From Riptortus pedestris (Eukaryota; Arthropoda; Insecta; Hemiptera; Alydidae): a DNA stretch of 64,000 nt. The notes beneath the pieces were generated by a model, which ran no database searches, was not told the origin of the DNA, and saw nothing but the letters and a program-made list of their open reading frames with translations. A program made the translations under genes and the position numbers. The stretch spans positions 53,507,001-53,571,000 of the forward strand of contig CM032232.1 of the NCBI GenBank assembly GCA_019009955.1, written 5' to 3'. Positions 36,191 to 48,417 of the stretch are shown here, piece by piece. Numbering within the stretch: position 1 is the first letter of the stretch; each line of letters begins with the position of its first letter.

Positions 36191-36229
36191 TTTTTTTTCA
36201 TTTATGGGAAATCTGCTATAATTCCCGTG

Positions 36230-36490
36230 AAGTCAACAGAGCAAGATAGCATCCAGATGCCACAGCTAGGCATATAATGAGGCATAATTTGGTGCGAGGC
36301 ATCTGATGACCCTAAAGTTTGAAGTTCCCGCCCAGTGGCGCCGCAGGAGTATAGTTATAGGCTTGATGACTATATTACCCGCCCTTATCTAGCCGGCTCC
36401 GACGCAACCAGATGTTGCAACCGTGAGACCCTGAGAAACGCAGCTTCGAGAAAAAGACCGGCAACGGCGAGACTTTCCAAACAATCCCTA
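36230..36490. other. GC-rich block of unknown nature
   Basis: Much GC-richer than its flanks ('cccgcccagtggcgccgcag', 'agccggctccgacgcaacca'). It could be an old tRNA- or rRNA-derived SINE, but no B box is convincing. No second copy found in the window. Confidence 0.35.
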
Positions 36491-36599
36491 TCTAAACAAT
36501 CATGATTTTCTTAGCCGAAGGGGTTTATTTAGACGAGATAGACTCGCCTTATGTCCGGCTTTAGCCAAAAAGGCCATCACGATTTTGTGTCCAATGGGG

Positions 36600-37000
36600 C
36601 AACAAAAACACAAACCTCGCGCAGTAAAAGTCTGATGAAAACCAATATTTGATGATATTTAAGCTTCCGATAAAGAGGTTCATGATATAACAGATTAATG
36701 TTAATACGGCAGGAGTAAGAAAGTGTGTTAATATTCAAGATATGAAAATAATAGACAGAGAACAATTATAAAAAAATTGAATTTCCGACAAAATTGGTTA
36801 TTTACAATTTATAATAATGGAGATACGTTGAATTTATTAAATTTCAGCTCTAACCTCCCCCACTCACTGGGTCATTTCAGCTGTTTACGAACTTCATTCT
36901 TAGGCATTCATAAAACTTTTTAATATCGAATCTAGTAAAGATCAAACATAAATTGCAGATCGATGTACATTTGAAGAAATGGTTCGATTATCAAATCGAT
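36600..37000 (+). mobile_element. H element, internally deleted (first of a duplicated pair)
   Basis: H interior from 'accaatatttgatgatattt' through one module. Then 'cataaattgcag' joins directly to 'atcgatgtacatttgaagaa', skipping the TA core. The same deletion recurs at 37345-37640. Confidence 0.75.
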
Positions 37001-37249
37001 TTTTAGTCAGTAACCTACCTCCGGAACCTCTCAGTACCATCTACCTCCTCTGTGAGGACTGTCGCAACGTTACATGAAAGGAAAATGAGCACTTCAGAAA
37101 CGTAAGTAGCAATTCATAATTATATTTAATAAATATATCATAGATGTAGGCACCTACTAATACAATATATAGCAAAAGAATTATTAATTGATGTGTTAAA
37201 TTAATGTTATTAATTATTTTATATATATATATATTTAAAGGGGTAACCC

Positions 37250-37277
37250 CTGAAGAGGTGCCAAATAAGCCACGAAA
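37250..37277 (+). ncRNA. Hammerhead-like half core
   Basis: CTGAAGA (37250-37256), GGTG...CAC helix of at least three pairs, GAAA (37274-37277). The flanks can also pair: 'gtaacccc' upstream with 'ggg' and 'gttac' downstream. It resembles 12833-12860 in sequence and position relative to 'catgtaggg'. Confidence 0.4.
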
Positions 37278-37344
37278 CATGTAGGGCAGTTACAATAACG
37301 TTTGCACCGAAATAAATGTTTTTCATTGGAGACCCTTGCCATAA

Positions 37345-37640
37345 CATTTGAAGAATATATAAATAATATTGCGACCAGGATAAGAAGTATTAAAAAAAAA
37401 ATCCTACAAGATTGGTTATTTACAATTAATAATAATGACGATATCTTGAATTTTCAAAATTCCATATTTAACACCCTCCCCTCACTTGGTCAATTTCAAC
37501 CGTTACTGTTATTTCATAAAACTTTTTAATATCGAATCTACTAAGGATCAAACATAAAGTGTGGATCGATGTACATTTGAAGAGATGGTTTGGTAACCAA
37601 ATAGATGAGTATAACTCATGAGTAAGAAGGGAAATCTACT
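37345..37640 (+). mobile_element. H element, internally deleted (second of a duplicated pair)
   Basis: 'gattggttatttacaattaa', 'cataaaactttttaatatcg' and 'gatcgatgtacatttgaaga' align with 36780-37000 and share its core deletion. It ends in 'aagggaaatctactaaaa', a worn 3' terminus. Confidence 0.75.
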
Positions 37641-38894
37641 AAAAAGATGGCACATATCAGCAGGTGATTTAAACGAACGTTTAGGAGAAAAAACAATAAA
37701 TACGTACGAAGAAAGAAAAGAAATGTGCTTTAGGAACCTTCATGCATATTGCAATAATTAGCTCATTCCTAAAAATTATATGCTGTTCAAATAATATTTA
37801 GGGCTGAGATTGAGTTAGAATCAAATTCCTTACACCCTATTTTAAATTTAATTCGTGTATACTAATGCAATTCCGCATAGAGTATTTCGCCTCTCAACAG
37901 CCATATTTTCATGTGAAAAGAAGTTCCAAAATAGAATTCTTTGTATGAATATATATTCCGTTCAGGGAAAACTATAAATGCCTGAAGGACACCCAGAATA
38001 AGTCATTTCCTGCCAGAAGATTTGCCTTACACAACGTTTGTCACATCGAGGAAGTTGTTATTTGAAATTCGTTAAAGCTTAGAAAATGAATTTGATAATG
38101 GCTTGGATGAAAGGGGATTTGAAAGAAGATGGTAGAATTGATTTTTTTTTTCTTCACTGAAAGTGTTTTTCCTTCCAAATAATTTTGATTCATAACAAAA
38201 ATGAAGGATACATTGTTTTTAAAACAAATATTAGGTCTCCTCTTATGATTACAAGAGAAGGAAGGATACGCATCCTGCAGATACGCATATCACAATATTT
38301 TTTAGGTCGCAAATTTATAATAATTCTATATAATAACAGGAAGGAATTTGCTTTTTTTCATTCATTACATCTTATCCCTGATTACAGACAGATGCCATCA
38401 AATCATAAAAATGAATGTTAATGTTTCAGAAATTAACATTTGTCTTTGGGCTATAATATATAATAAAAATAGCAAAAACCGTTTTCGATATTATTATGAG
38501 GAGAATGATTAATACAGGGATTATTTATCAAGCTCATACAGTGCAGTTATATAATAAATACTAAATATAGATTTTAATAAAATGTGCATTTAACCTTGAA
38601 ATATAAGTGGAATTCATTAGAAGGAATAACTAGTGTTATTAAACTTTTCAGTTATTTCTAAATAAAATAAATGTGACTGCATACAAAATACAACTAATTC
38701 TATTAAATGAAAAATATTAAGAAGAAACAAATCCGCCCGATTCCAACAATTGTTCCGTTTGTTTTAATAAAAGTATGAATATATTAAGGTAATGACTGTT
38801 TATTCCCTAAGTTATTTTTACAGCTAACTTGGATAATGCAGTAGATGTAAAAAATATCCTAAAGTTTACTTTTTAAAAATGTCTCATCTTTTGG
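37641..38894. other. Very AT-rich unique stretch
   Basis: Open frames here (for example 38185-38421) are AT-biased and domain-free. No repeat recognised. Confidence 0.4.
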
Positions 38895-39098
38895 AGGGAC
38901 TCAGGATAGCAATGTGAGTTAATGCGTTGGCTTTAATCTCGCATGGAAAACCTGGAGTGGCGATTTCGATTCCCGCCGTAGGCAGTAGGAATTTATTTAG
39001 TGGCGAACTCATTAAATAAAATTCTTAGTCCCACCCTGGCTAGAAAAGGGTTGTAACCTGCAGATAACCTGTCCCAATTAGCCATAGTAGCAAAAAGC
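38895..39098 (+). mobile_element. SINE-L
   Basis: Clear Leu-like head 'gtgagttaatgcgttggctt', B box 'atttcgattcccgcc', body 'aggaatttatttagtggcga' and 'ccaccctggctagaaaaggg'. The tail is truncated just after 'agtagcaaaaag'. Confidence 0.9.
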
Positions 39099-39852
39099 CT
39101 ATTCACTTTTAAATTTTGTTTCTTGGAGACAGCCCATTGATCCCACACGTCCAAGTATTAATGTAACAAAAATAATATAAAGAAAAAAAAAGACTTACTA
39201 CTTTTCTTTAGAACCTCGTAAAAGCAAAAGTCATTTATAAGTTATTCTGTTCTGTAGGTATGATTTCATTATATCTAATTTAATAATTTCCCTAGATCCT
39301 TATTGGTAAAAATTACTTTTAGGATATGATTCCACATTTGCTTGCAAACATTTGTTGATATCGTTTTAATAATAATTAACACTTTGCAGTCATTAATGTC
39401 AACAATTGTTTAACCTAATAGGGCTATAACTCAAATATAAATTTTAAATGTTTAGATCATAATGAATGATTTTATATGATTAAGACAAATATTTACCTGT
39501 AGTATTGATAATATCTGGTTTTCTTCAGAATAAAATTTTTGTATCTCCTGATTATACATGAATTTAAAAAAAATTATATTTGTCTTCAATAAGCTTTGAT
39601 TTTAGATTGCCTATATCATCGCAAGGTCAGTTAACATTTAGTCTATGATGAACATTTTTAAAACTTGAAATAGCCTAGTGTTATTTCGCAAGTCACATTT
39701 TATATGTTTCTAAGTTTTATTATTCAACGATACTCGTGAAACCTTTTAAGACAGATTCGTCAATGAGCCAAAACGTTTTTTGGCATGAAAGATACCTAAG
39801 ACCCTCCCCTCCGAAAGAAAGGGATTTCTTTCTCTACCTCCTAGATTAAATA
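39099..39852. other. Very AT-rich unique stretch
   Basis: No gene, RNA or repeat recognised. Confidence 0.4.
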
Positions 39853-40345
39853 TCCGTCACTCAGGGGCCGCGTAAATCAAGATGATTTCTCACGTAGTGG
39901 TATGAGTTAGAGGTGGGGTTAACTAAAGACTGAAAACTAAAAAATCCAAATAGCTCGGTTAATATTCATAATAGATAAAATATGTATATATCAACATGTA
40001 CAGGTAATTGAATTTGAAATTGTTTCTACACGAATTTTCTATCTGACGCATAAAAACGGAGATAATTCATAATTTCCCTCATTCCTCTAAACCACCCTCA
40101 ACCCGTCCGATTTCAACCGATAACTACTTGATCTTTAGTTTTGCTTGAAACACGTATATAAGGTTTGGATATATATATCGAGTTTGGTGACGATTAAATA
40201 AAAACTGCGACCCCTAGAGCTGTAACAGACAAGCTTACATATATAATTTTGAACGGACCTTATTTTACGTAATCTACATGGGAAAATCGATTTGAGGAAA
40301 TTTTTCGAAAATCGCGACTTTAGTACAGCCCTATAGTTCATTTGA
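39853..40345 (+). mobile_element. H element, nearly complete
   Basis: 5' end 'tccgtcactcaggggccgcg', one module, a minimal TA core ('acatatataa'), 3' body 'atcgatttgaggaaattttt'. The terminal palindrome is lost ('cctatagttcatttgacg'). Confidence 0.8.
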
Positions 40346-41769
40346 CGTGTTCTTAAATTATTCGAAATCTGCAAAAAGTGTCAAAATTGTTGTGGGCATA
40401 GTTCTCAAAATTCATCAAAAAGGACTAGGTTAACCATTTGCCATTCAACGATCAGCGCTAAAGCTCCTTGTCAAAACCGTAAGTAATTAGAATTCGAAGC
40501 TCGTAACGGCATCGCAACTTTATAACAGAAGAGGATGTTGCCTAGACCATAAATAGAATGCCCAACTTAGCCCCTTTTGTTCATCCGATCATGCGCTGCA
40601 TTCATAATCAGCTCATATGATGTATAATTTAGTCAGCAAGCATATATTGATGTCACGTTATACATCTGAAGAATCATAAACGGCGAATAAAATCATCATA
40701 TCATAAAATTGTTAGTTAGATGTTGAATACGGATAGTTTTCATTGTATTAAAGGTTATTTCCTCAAATTTTAGTTAAGTAAAAGGCACATAGAAATAATA
40801 GTAGGTTATTTTATTTATGTGCGGCATTTACTAAATAGTCAATTCACTACTTATATCCTGTTTGATTATAATACTTCTATCCTATTTGGTTCTCTTTGAA
40901 ATTAATTTGATCTACAAATAAATGAATTAATCTAATGGCATAGTTGACAAACAGCTACTTACGAGCAAAAGAATAAACAATAATTCACGAAATATCACAT
41001 GGCTTTAAAAAGTGTTTTTACTGTTTAAAACGGTAAAGGATAGTAATAATGTATAGAAGAATTAATTTATACCGAACAAGTATATAAAAAAATATTTATA
41101 AACAAATCCAAACAGTTGTTTACCTCTTATGAAGCAGCCACAATTCATAATGAAAACAAGGATCTATTTATAATGTTAAAGAAGGTGAGATTTTCAAGAA
41201 ATGTGTGAATGAAAATAAACACAATGGAACAGAACTAGAATGCGGGGGGGGGGGTGGGTTAACTAGTCCCAACTTCAAATTTCCAACATTTTGGATTTTA
41301 ATGTTATCTTTCCACTGATTTTTTACAGTTTTCGGGTCATTTCCAAAAGTTAAAGTTATACCGACAACAGACAATGATAGGGGTGTCTGGCACGAGAGAT
41401 GGGCAATGCAGGAAAGAGCAGAGCTCAATAATGGACTGAAAGAAAGAGAGTTGATGAAGAAGATATGGAGATACAGATGATACTGTTCATGAAACTCTTC
41501 CTTGTAGCCAAATGTTTTACAGCGCTAGCTGAATTTCACATGAACCCTTCATGTAATCCACGTGCTGGAGTTCTTTGCTGAAGAGCCTCAACCGTTTTTA
41601 ACATTAATGAAATCTGAAATCGACAATAACCTGATATTCGCAAGTTTAGGGTAATAAAACACATTCTGACTCTAGACACTATTGAAATTCATGATGCTAC
41701 CATGCTTCATGATGATACGGGTTACGCACAATGCTTTTATCGAAAATAGCATGAATACATCTAAATAAG
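40346..41769. other. Unique stretch, possibly an old repeat at 41150-41760
   Basis: Short phrases here ('tctggcacgag', 'attgaaattcat', 'agataagacag'-like) recur about 1 kb on at 42145-42760, hinting at a diverged duplicate. I cannot delimit it. Confidence 0.35.
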
Positions 41770-41877
41770 ACAGATTTATTAGTACCTTCTTGTTTTCAGG
41801 CTTTAATAAACCTAAAAAATATATAATGGGATGAAATTGGAGATCTGCCTAGTTTATGCAGCACCTGCGTGTCTGGG
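41770..41877 (-). mobile_element. H element 5' end fragment
   Basis: 'taccttcttgttttcaggct', then 'gagatctgcctagtttatgc' and 'agcacctgcgtgtctgg'. Confidence 0.7.
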
Positions 41878-42862
41878 TATGCAATCTTTAACATACACTG
41901 ATGTAACGCGAAATGTGATATTTTCTAAAGAACCTTCGTTATCCTTAATCCTCGTTCATTAAGAGTGGCATATGAAACCCTAACAATAGCCTGTTTTCCT
42001 TGAGTTTTGTGTACTAATACACCTTCAAGCAGTCGCTATGCGTGTGTGTCATCGTTACACATTTCAGGTGTTTAATGCCCACAAATCTTAAAGCTCAAGA
42101 TGCACAGATATCTCAAAATAAGGAGCTCAGTCAGAAAGTGAAACGTTCAAAAAGGGAGTCTGGCACGAGTCTGAGGGACGGGGAGGAGCGAGCTAAATAG
42201 GGAAGGGAGAGTAGCGGTTGGATAATAGAGGCGGGAACAAGAAGAAAGAGAGGTATAGAGGATAATAGAGAGATGGGCAACAGGTAGGTACAAAACACAG
42301 GGTAGGGACCACACTTTTACGACCTATCCTCATCTCCGCCCGCCGACTCGTAAATGCTCTGTCCAATCCGTACTTTACGCTCTACGCAAAACAGCCACTA
42401 GAAGAACTATCTTCTCGGAATACCCGCCCAAGAAAATGCAGATTACTTGCAAGAAAAATGTACGAGAGTGCATAAAGCTCTGCGTGGTTTTACATTTTTT
42501 CCCCTGAAATACGAGTCTTATATCTAACCCTTATTACTAGTGTTCTTTTCTTTGCTGCAAAGCAATTATCCATGTCCAACATGAATGAGGTACGACAACA
42601 ACAATAACCTATAATGCGTACGTTTAACGCAATGAAACTCAATTCCACCTTACTAATCAGTATTGAAATTCATTGTACAATCGCGCATTATGATGAGAGA
42701 AGTATAACACACAATTAGATTAGCACAAATCACATGAATACCTTTAGATAAGACAGTTAAATAGCACATGGTGCATGCACTTAGACCGGTACTTCATTTA
42801 GGCTACTTTTGGTTTTCATTCTCTGGAAAATCGTTCTAATATCTCTAGGTATAAATATATAG
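41878..42862. other. Unique stretch, purine-rich at 42130-42300
   Basis: See 41150-41760 for the possible duplicate. No gene recognised. Confidence 0.4.
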
Positions 42863-43122
42863 TGTAGGTAGGCTGAAAGAATTGGCTACGCTTCCACTGT
42901 AACAATTTATTAAAACGACAGAACGCTTTCAGCGCAGTGCATCATCGTCAGTGATGCACGACTCTTCCTGACTAGTTCTTCTAGTTCCTGGCGACTCTTG
43001 GAACTAGACTCCAGAGTGAGGTAAACATCCAGGATCTTCGGGCAATGACAACGAAGTTCTGCATCGCTGTTTTAATAAATTGTTATAGTGGAAGCGTAGG
43101 CAATTCTTTCATCCTACCTACA
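42863..43122. repeat. Inverted repeat, arms about 52 bp
   Basis: Left arm 42863-42916 and right arm 43072-43122: 'tgtaggtaggctgaaag' against 'ctttcatcctacctaca', 'ctacgcttccact' against 'agtggaagcgtag', 'aacaatttattaaaac' against its complement. The spacer is about 155 bp. The outer ends are not terminal repeats of any family I know. The interior holds a hammerhead-like motif on the minus strand. Confidence 0.85.
42927..42951 (-). ncRNA. Hammerhead-like half core, weak helix
   Basis: Minus strand: CTGACGA, a 14-nt segment with only weak pairing, GAAA, then GCGTTCTGTC. The downstream text matches that at 10337-10370, so both are the same tail family. Confidence 0.35.
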
Positions 43123-43280
43123 TTAGAAGTCACTTCCACTTGTCAGAATACCAACTCAAATAAATGTAAAGGTTACGTGTAAAATGAAAACAAAAAGAAA
43201 GGCGATGAAACCCTCCACAATTATTTTGTTGATATTTTCAGAGCTGGAGTGAGTTTTTTATATATAGTTATTTCTAGTTT

Positions 43281-43400
43281 CAGCAGATTTCCCTTCAGGG
43301 AAATCAGCCGTTGTTGTAGTACTCATGACGCGATTCTTTCTTCAAATGTCCATTTGTCATATCCAGCAGACGATGAATTTGTTGTTTTTTTTTTTAAACG
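43281..43400 (-). mobile_element. H element 3' end fragment
   Basis: 'agcagatttcccttcaggga', 'gtactcatgacgcgattctt', 'tcttcaaatgtccatttgtc', then 'cagacgatgaatttgttg'. It stops before the core. Confidence 0.8.
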
Positions 43401-43525
43401 AAGTATCCTCCTCGACGCGATCCCCAATACCTACTTGTAATCATTAGTTAATAACAATATGTTACATAATCTGGTTGTTGTCAAAAGAGTAAAAGAGCTA
43501 TGCATCCATTAAAACCAGCTAAAAG

Positions 43526-43550
43526 GAAGAGACACGAACCGTGTCTCTTC
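43526..43550. repeat. Perfect 11-bp hairpin
   Basis: GAAGAGACACG, loop AAC, CGTGTCTCTTC. It stands alone in unique DNA and belongs to no family seen here. Confidence 0.9.
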
Positions 43551-44019
43551 GATATTTTAAGGCACGGCTAATATAATTGGAAAACAAATATTATTGACAC
43601 TAGCACTAAGATATGTGTCTAATAAAACAGTGTCATTTTAGCGGTTAACCGGTCACCAATGTGAGATGATAATATAAGAACTAATAATCTAAGAGCTGAA
43701 TCTTTCAAGAGTGAATTCTGTTAAAGGATCATCTTAAAATAAAATTAAGGAGAAGGGCCCGATTAAAAATTTGTATGCACATTACAACAGAGTGGAACAC
43801 AACAATGGCAGTCTCCAACTAGGCACTTGGATATGAAAAAGGAAATAAATAAAAGCAATTGTATCGGAGATCATTTCGCCCTTGCAGTCTGAGGTAATGG
43901 CTGTCTTTGCCCGAAGGTTAAGCGGTATAATGAATGGCGAATAGGAAGGTGTGGTGAAATCATTCAGAGAGAACAATGAGGCTGGGGGACCTGTTTTATA
44001 GATCAATGGGATTGTAAAC
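43551..44019. other. Unique stretch
   Basis: No gene or repeat recognised. The reverse frame at 43782-44006 has no domain. Confidence 0.4.
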
Positions 44020-44070
44020 GTCCGTCACGCAGGAGATGTGTAAAATAAGCAGATTACCAATTTGGAATGT
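44020..44070 (+). mobile_element. H element 5' end fragment
   Basis: 'gtccgtcacgcaggagatgt' then 'gtaaaataagcagatta'. Confidence 0.75.
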
Positions 44071-44844
44071 CATCATTCTAATATGAATGATACACATTTA
44101 AAGTAGTTTAGCAATTAGATTTCTCATACGATTTCACGTTTCTCCCTCACTAGAAACGCCTTATACACAATTAATGATCCACACCGTGGATAAGACACTT
44201 AACTGACACTATCTCACTGAGAAGAGCTACCACTTTTGTTGAGGATTTTTGAGAATATATCCCTTATGAAATTCTTTAAAAAAAAAAACAGTATAACACA
44301 TAATCATAAAACAAGATACAAGAATAACGATGGAATAGAGGGATATTCCTCACATGAAAAAACAAAAGAAAATTAACTTGGAGAAATATATCGGCTACCT
44401 CAAAGAAAGTGTTTTTTTTTCTTTTTTTTTTTTTTTTTCTTTTTTTTTTTTTTCTTTTTTTTCTTTTTCTTTTACAGTCAATAAATATGAAAATTAAAAT
44501 AAATTAATTTACTCAACAATTATAATTTAAATAATAATAAAACTTAGAGCCACTTACTACTTATCTCACAAAATATTAAAACCCCACTGTCTATGTTACC
44601 TGAAAAAGAAATTCCATGATTAAAAAAATAACAAACAATATAATAGAATCTATAATAATTTTATGAGAGGTGTTCAATACAACTTTATTGGTATTCAATA
44701 AAATTATAATTGATTTAAAAGTCAATTGGTAAGCCATTTAAAAATAACAGATATGAAGAAGTTCTACATTAAAATATATCTTAAATAAATTTTTTTCATC
44801 TAACTAACGACCAAGGTGATAGGGGAGTTTTCATTCTTTAGGAA
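44071..44844. other. AT-rich stretch with T/C-rich tract 44410-44474
   Basis: The tract is nearly pure T with single C steps, in a very AT-rich surround. No gene or repeat family otherwise. Confidence 0.6.
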
Positions 44845-45327
44845 GTCCGTCACGCAGGGGCTGCGTAAACTAAGCAGATTTCCCACGTGAAGTTATACAA
44901 TAGAGAAATCTGCCTACTAACAACAGTAGTAGTAAGGAATCACTAAACCAATTAACGAGGGACGAACAGTTACGGAAACGGCCGCACTAGCTCTCGGCGG
45001 AAAGTCCCGAACATAGCCTACTCCTGCCGGCCACACACACAATACAAATGCAAATATCTCGGTTAATATTCAAGATACAGAATAAATGTATAGAACAATT
45101 TCATAGTAACTTTAATTTTCAATAAGATTGATTCTATACAATGTTTCGATCTGACGCATAATAACGGAGATATTTCGAATTTTCAAAATTCCCCCCCTCA
45201 ACCCCCCCCCCTCCCACTGGTACGATTTCAGCCATTAACGAACTTGATCTTTCTTTTTACATAAAACGATTAAATTTCGGGTTTGGTAACGAGCAAACAA
45301 AAATTGCGACCGCTAGAGCGTTAACAG

Positions 45328-45391
<64 letters not shown>

Positions 45392-45518
45392 ATTATTTTG
45401 AACGGACCTAATTTTCGTCATCTCCTGGGTAGGATCGATGGACATTTGAAGAAATTTTTCGAAAATCGCGTCATGAGCACGACCTCAATAGCTGATTTCC
45501 CCAAGGGAAATCTGCTAA
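44845..45518 (+). mobile_element. H element (H1), full length
   Basis: Perfect 5' end with hairpin, H1 GC-richer block (44925-45035), C-runs at 45190-45222, TA core 45331-45383, and 3' terminus 'gatttccccaagggaaatct' then 'gctaa'. It is close in length (674 bp) and layout to the type copy and is among the least decayed copies. Confidence 0.9.
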
Positions 45519-45802
45519 AAAATAGCATATGTTCATATTTATGAGAAATGCACAAAACATTTCTTTGACTGGTCTGGAATATTACTCGTTAATCCGTGAA
45601 TGCTAATAAATTAATCACTTCAAATCAACCATAAATACTCTAAAACCTGGTTTTATTTCACTTTCTACAAGTAGTACCTTCAAAGGCATGTCATGTTTCT
45701 GCAAAGTACAGCTTCGACGACAATAGCACCATCACTATTTTTTGAAACTACAATATATTCCTCTATTTCTAGGTGGATAAGTACAATCTCTAATAAAGAT
45801 TT

Positions 45803-46535
45803 CTTGCAGATTTCTCATAAAGCAAATCAGCAATTGAGGTTGTTCCCATGACGAATTTCGAAAACTTTCTTCCATGTCCATCGATCCTACGCATTAGATG
45901 AAGAAAATGAGGCCCTCTCAAAATTATATATAGAAATAAATAGTAGTGCGATACCACTCTAACTGTCGAAATTTTTTTGATCGTTACTAAACTCGACCAA
46001 AAAGCGTTTCAAGTAAAACTAAAGTCCTTTAATGGCTGAAAGCAGACCTGTAGTATGGGGGGGGGGTAGAGCTGGAGAAAATAGAAAATTCAATTTCTTT
46101 CATCTACCTACATCGAAAATTCAATGTCTCAGTTAGTATGATTCTGATCAAAAAATCATATATAATCAATCTTGTTGTAAATTTAATAACCTATAAATGT
46201 TTCTAAAACTTTTTCTCTATCTTGAATACTAACCGAGAACTTAGCATTTTTTTAATTTTCAGCCTTCACATAACCCCCACTTTCGGTCATCGCACTTTAT
46301 CATGAAGCGAATACGTCATGAAACAAAGTATTTCAGGCTTAAATAATCAATATTGATTTAAAGAGATCTGTACGAGATGAGACACATACAAATATATTGT
46401 GCAATGACTTCTTCACCTCAGATTTTATTGGCCGTCTACTTTTGCTAATCGGATTTTTATTTGGAAATATATAATATATACCGATGTCAGTACGTGGGAA
46501 ATCTGCTTACTTTACGTAGCCCCTGCGTTACAGAC
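45803..46535 (-). mobile_element. H element, full length
   Basis: 3' terminus 'ttgcagatttctcataaagc', 3' body 'tccatcgatcctacgcatta', a core without TA expansion, G-run 46057-46065, and 5' end 'gaaatctgcttactttacgt' then 'agcccctgcgttacagac'. The hairpin has changed on both sides (ACGTAG...CTGCGT), which weakens it. Confidence 0.8.
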
Positions 46536-46804
46536 TTTTGTAAATTAGGAGGCAGCTTGAAACAATTATCATTAAATGTTCCAAATCGGAATCTGGATTG
46601 TGTCCGATCAGGAATATAGCATACATTAATATATAGAGTTTATGTTATCTTACCCTTTTAAGATTGCCCCACAAACAAAAAATAAAATGTTACTGCCTTT
46701 ATATTTAAGTATGGAAGGCGAGATTCAGTCTTTTCGGAAAGGTTCAAAGCTCCAGTGTATTACTTTGGGCCATTAGATAATGGGGCTATCTTCTTGAAAG
46801 GTTA

Positions 46805-47060
46805 ATAAACCAAGGATGGAAAGTGGATCCTCTAGTTTTAGGCTCACCACCGAATAATACCGTTACTACTATCAGTCGCTTCCCGGGTTCCGGGTAACCT
46901 ATACGAATTTGATAAGAAAGTCTGCGGCTTGAGCCGAAACCAGACACCAAGTACCGCCGTTAACACCGGTTTAGAGGTGCCACCTGGAACTTTATCCACT
47001 GGGTTCGAGTTTTGCCCGAGCTAATGCTAACTTTCGTAATGTATTCTCAGGCATTTGCGG
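46805..47060. other. GC-richer block of unknown nature
   Basis: Contains 'gggttcgagttttgcccgag' (47002-47021), which is B-box-like, and 'gggttccgggtaacc'. It might be an old tRNA-derived repeat, but no second copy is seen and no tRNA fold is convincing. Confidence 0.35.
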
Positions 47061-47214
47061 CCTAAAAAAAGGGAAAACAAAAATATTTACAACTTCGTTT
47101 TACCTCAGGCCTCGTGGAATTTGCTTAAGCCCGAAAGAAATGAGCGACTCACGAAGGCGGTATAGGTAACGATTTTTCCTCTTCTTGTTTTCGACGTGCT
47201 CCCCCTTTAGGTCC

Positions 47215-47372
47215 ATTTAGCCGTATAGATTATCTGCGATATTTTAAGTAATAATTTTATTTAATGAGTCGATAAATTCGTCAATAAGTATATTTATTTT
47301 GTCCAGGTGAGAATCAGACTGAAGATCTTAGGCTTACCAAGTGCCTTAACTCCTAAGGCTGAGAAATGTATT
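47215..47372 (-). mobile_element. SINE-L, decayed
   Basis: 'aggtccatttagccgtatag', 'attttatttaatgagtcgat', 'tttgtccaggtgagaatcag', then the head reversed 'aggcttaccaagtgccttaa'. The B box is damaged. Confidence 0.7.
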
Positions 47373-48339
47373 AAAAAAGATCCCTATATCAGTATAATCT
47401 CATATCAAGAAATACCCGTAAATTACGAGCTCATAAAAGCATAGAGTCCACTCAACGTATGTTTCTAAATGTTTCAATACAGAACTTTGGGAGCTTATTA
47501 AAATAAAAATCCATTCGAATTCATCTGATCAAAGTTGTTATGAAATTTACAAACTTTATAATAATAAAAAATCTGATGTGGGTAACATATGACTTACTTG
47601 CACTTTATAAAACCCAAGTAATGCGCTTAGCTCCACTCTAAAGCTCTAACATTTTCGCCCCAATCTAAACCTCCCGCTCCCCCTTATTTGATTACATTTC
47701 AAAAGAGATTGCATTACTAATTATTTCAACATTCCTAAATATGGATTGTCAACATTTTAAGGTTAGCCCTTTTTGATTTAAATGAAATACGTGTGTACAG
47801 ACGTTACGTCGAATGATGGGTTCACGGAAAGTCAAAACGGATAATTATAATCCGAAAACAGAAGGTTTTCAAGATTGCAGTACTTCAGTTACTTAGTATA
47901 AGGAAGTAAAAACGTCCTGTGCAATTCTTGAAGATCTTTAATAGCGACAGAGGAATTTTGCCATCGAGGAAGCGTCAACATTCTAAAATTATTCGTTTTG
48001 TTTTTCGAGATGCGTACAGGCGATATACTGAAAATAGTCTAGATAGATTCTGATAGGTCCAAAATGGAAATTTCATATTTCAACGGGAATCCCATTGGAA
48101 TCTGTAAACGGAAATATTTTGCAATACTTCTTTTACTTTGCATTAAGAAGTTAAAATTAATTTTTAAAATTGTTCTCACTTCTTTTATAATTAAATACCA
48201 GACTCGTTTTCACTAAATGGCATAAGTGCAAATAAGACATTTGTGAACTGTAATAGAGTACGATAGAGCAGAATCAACCCCGAAATAATAGAATCGAGGC
48301 AAGCCCCAAGTTGTCTGTGTTGTTATGTAGATCAGGTGT
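47373..48339. other. Unique stretch
   Basis: No gene, RNA or repeat recognised. Confidence 0.4.
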
Positions 48340-48417
48340 ACTGATAACGAATGGAAGGATGAGGAAAATTGTGCCTCTCCAGAGTACAAGTATATATTTT
48401 TTTTTTCACACTAACAG

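Noticed and set aside
41150..42780. A pair of 1-kb repeats
   Set aside because: Only short shared phrases in similar order. Without an alignment I cannot exclude chance, so it is noted under the stretches and not called.
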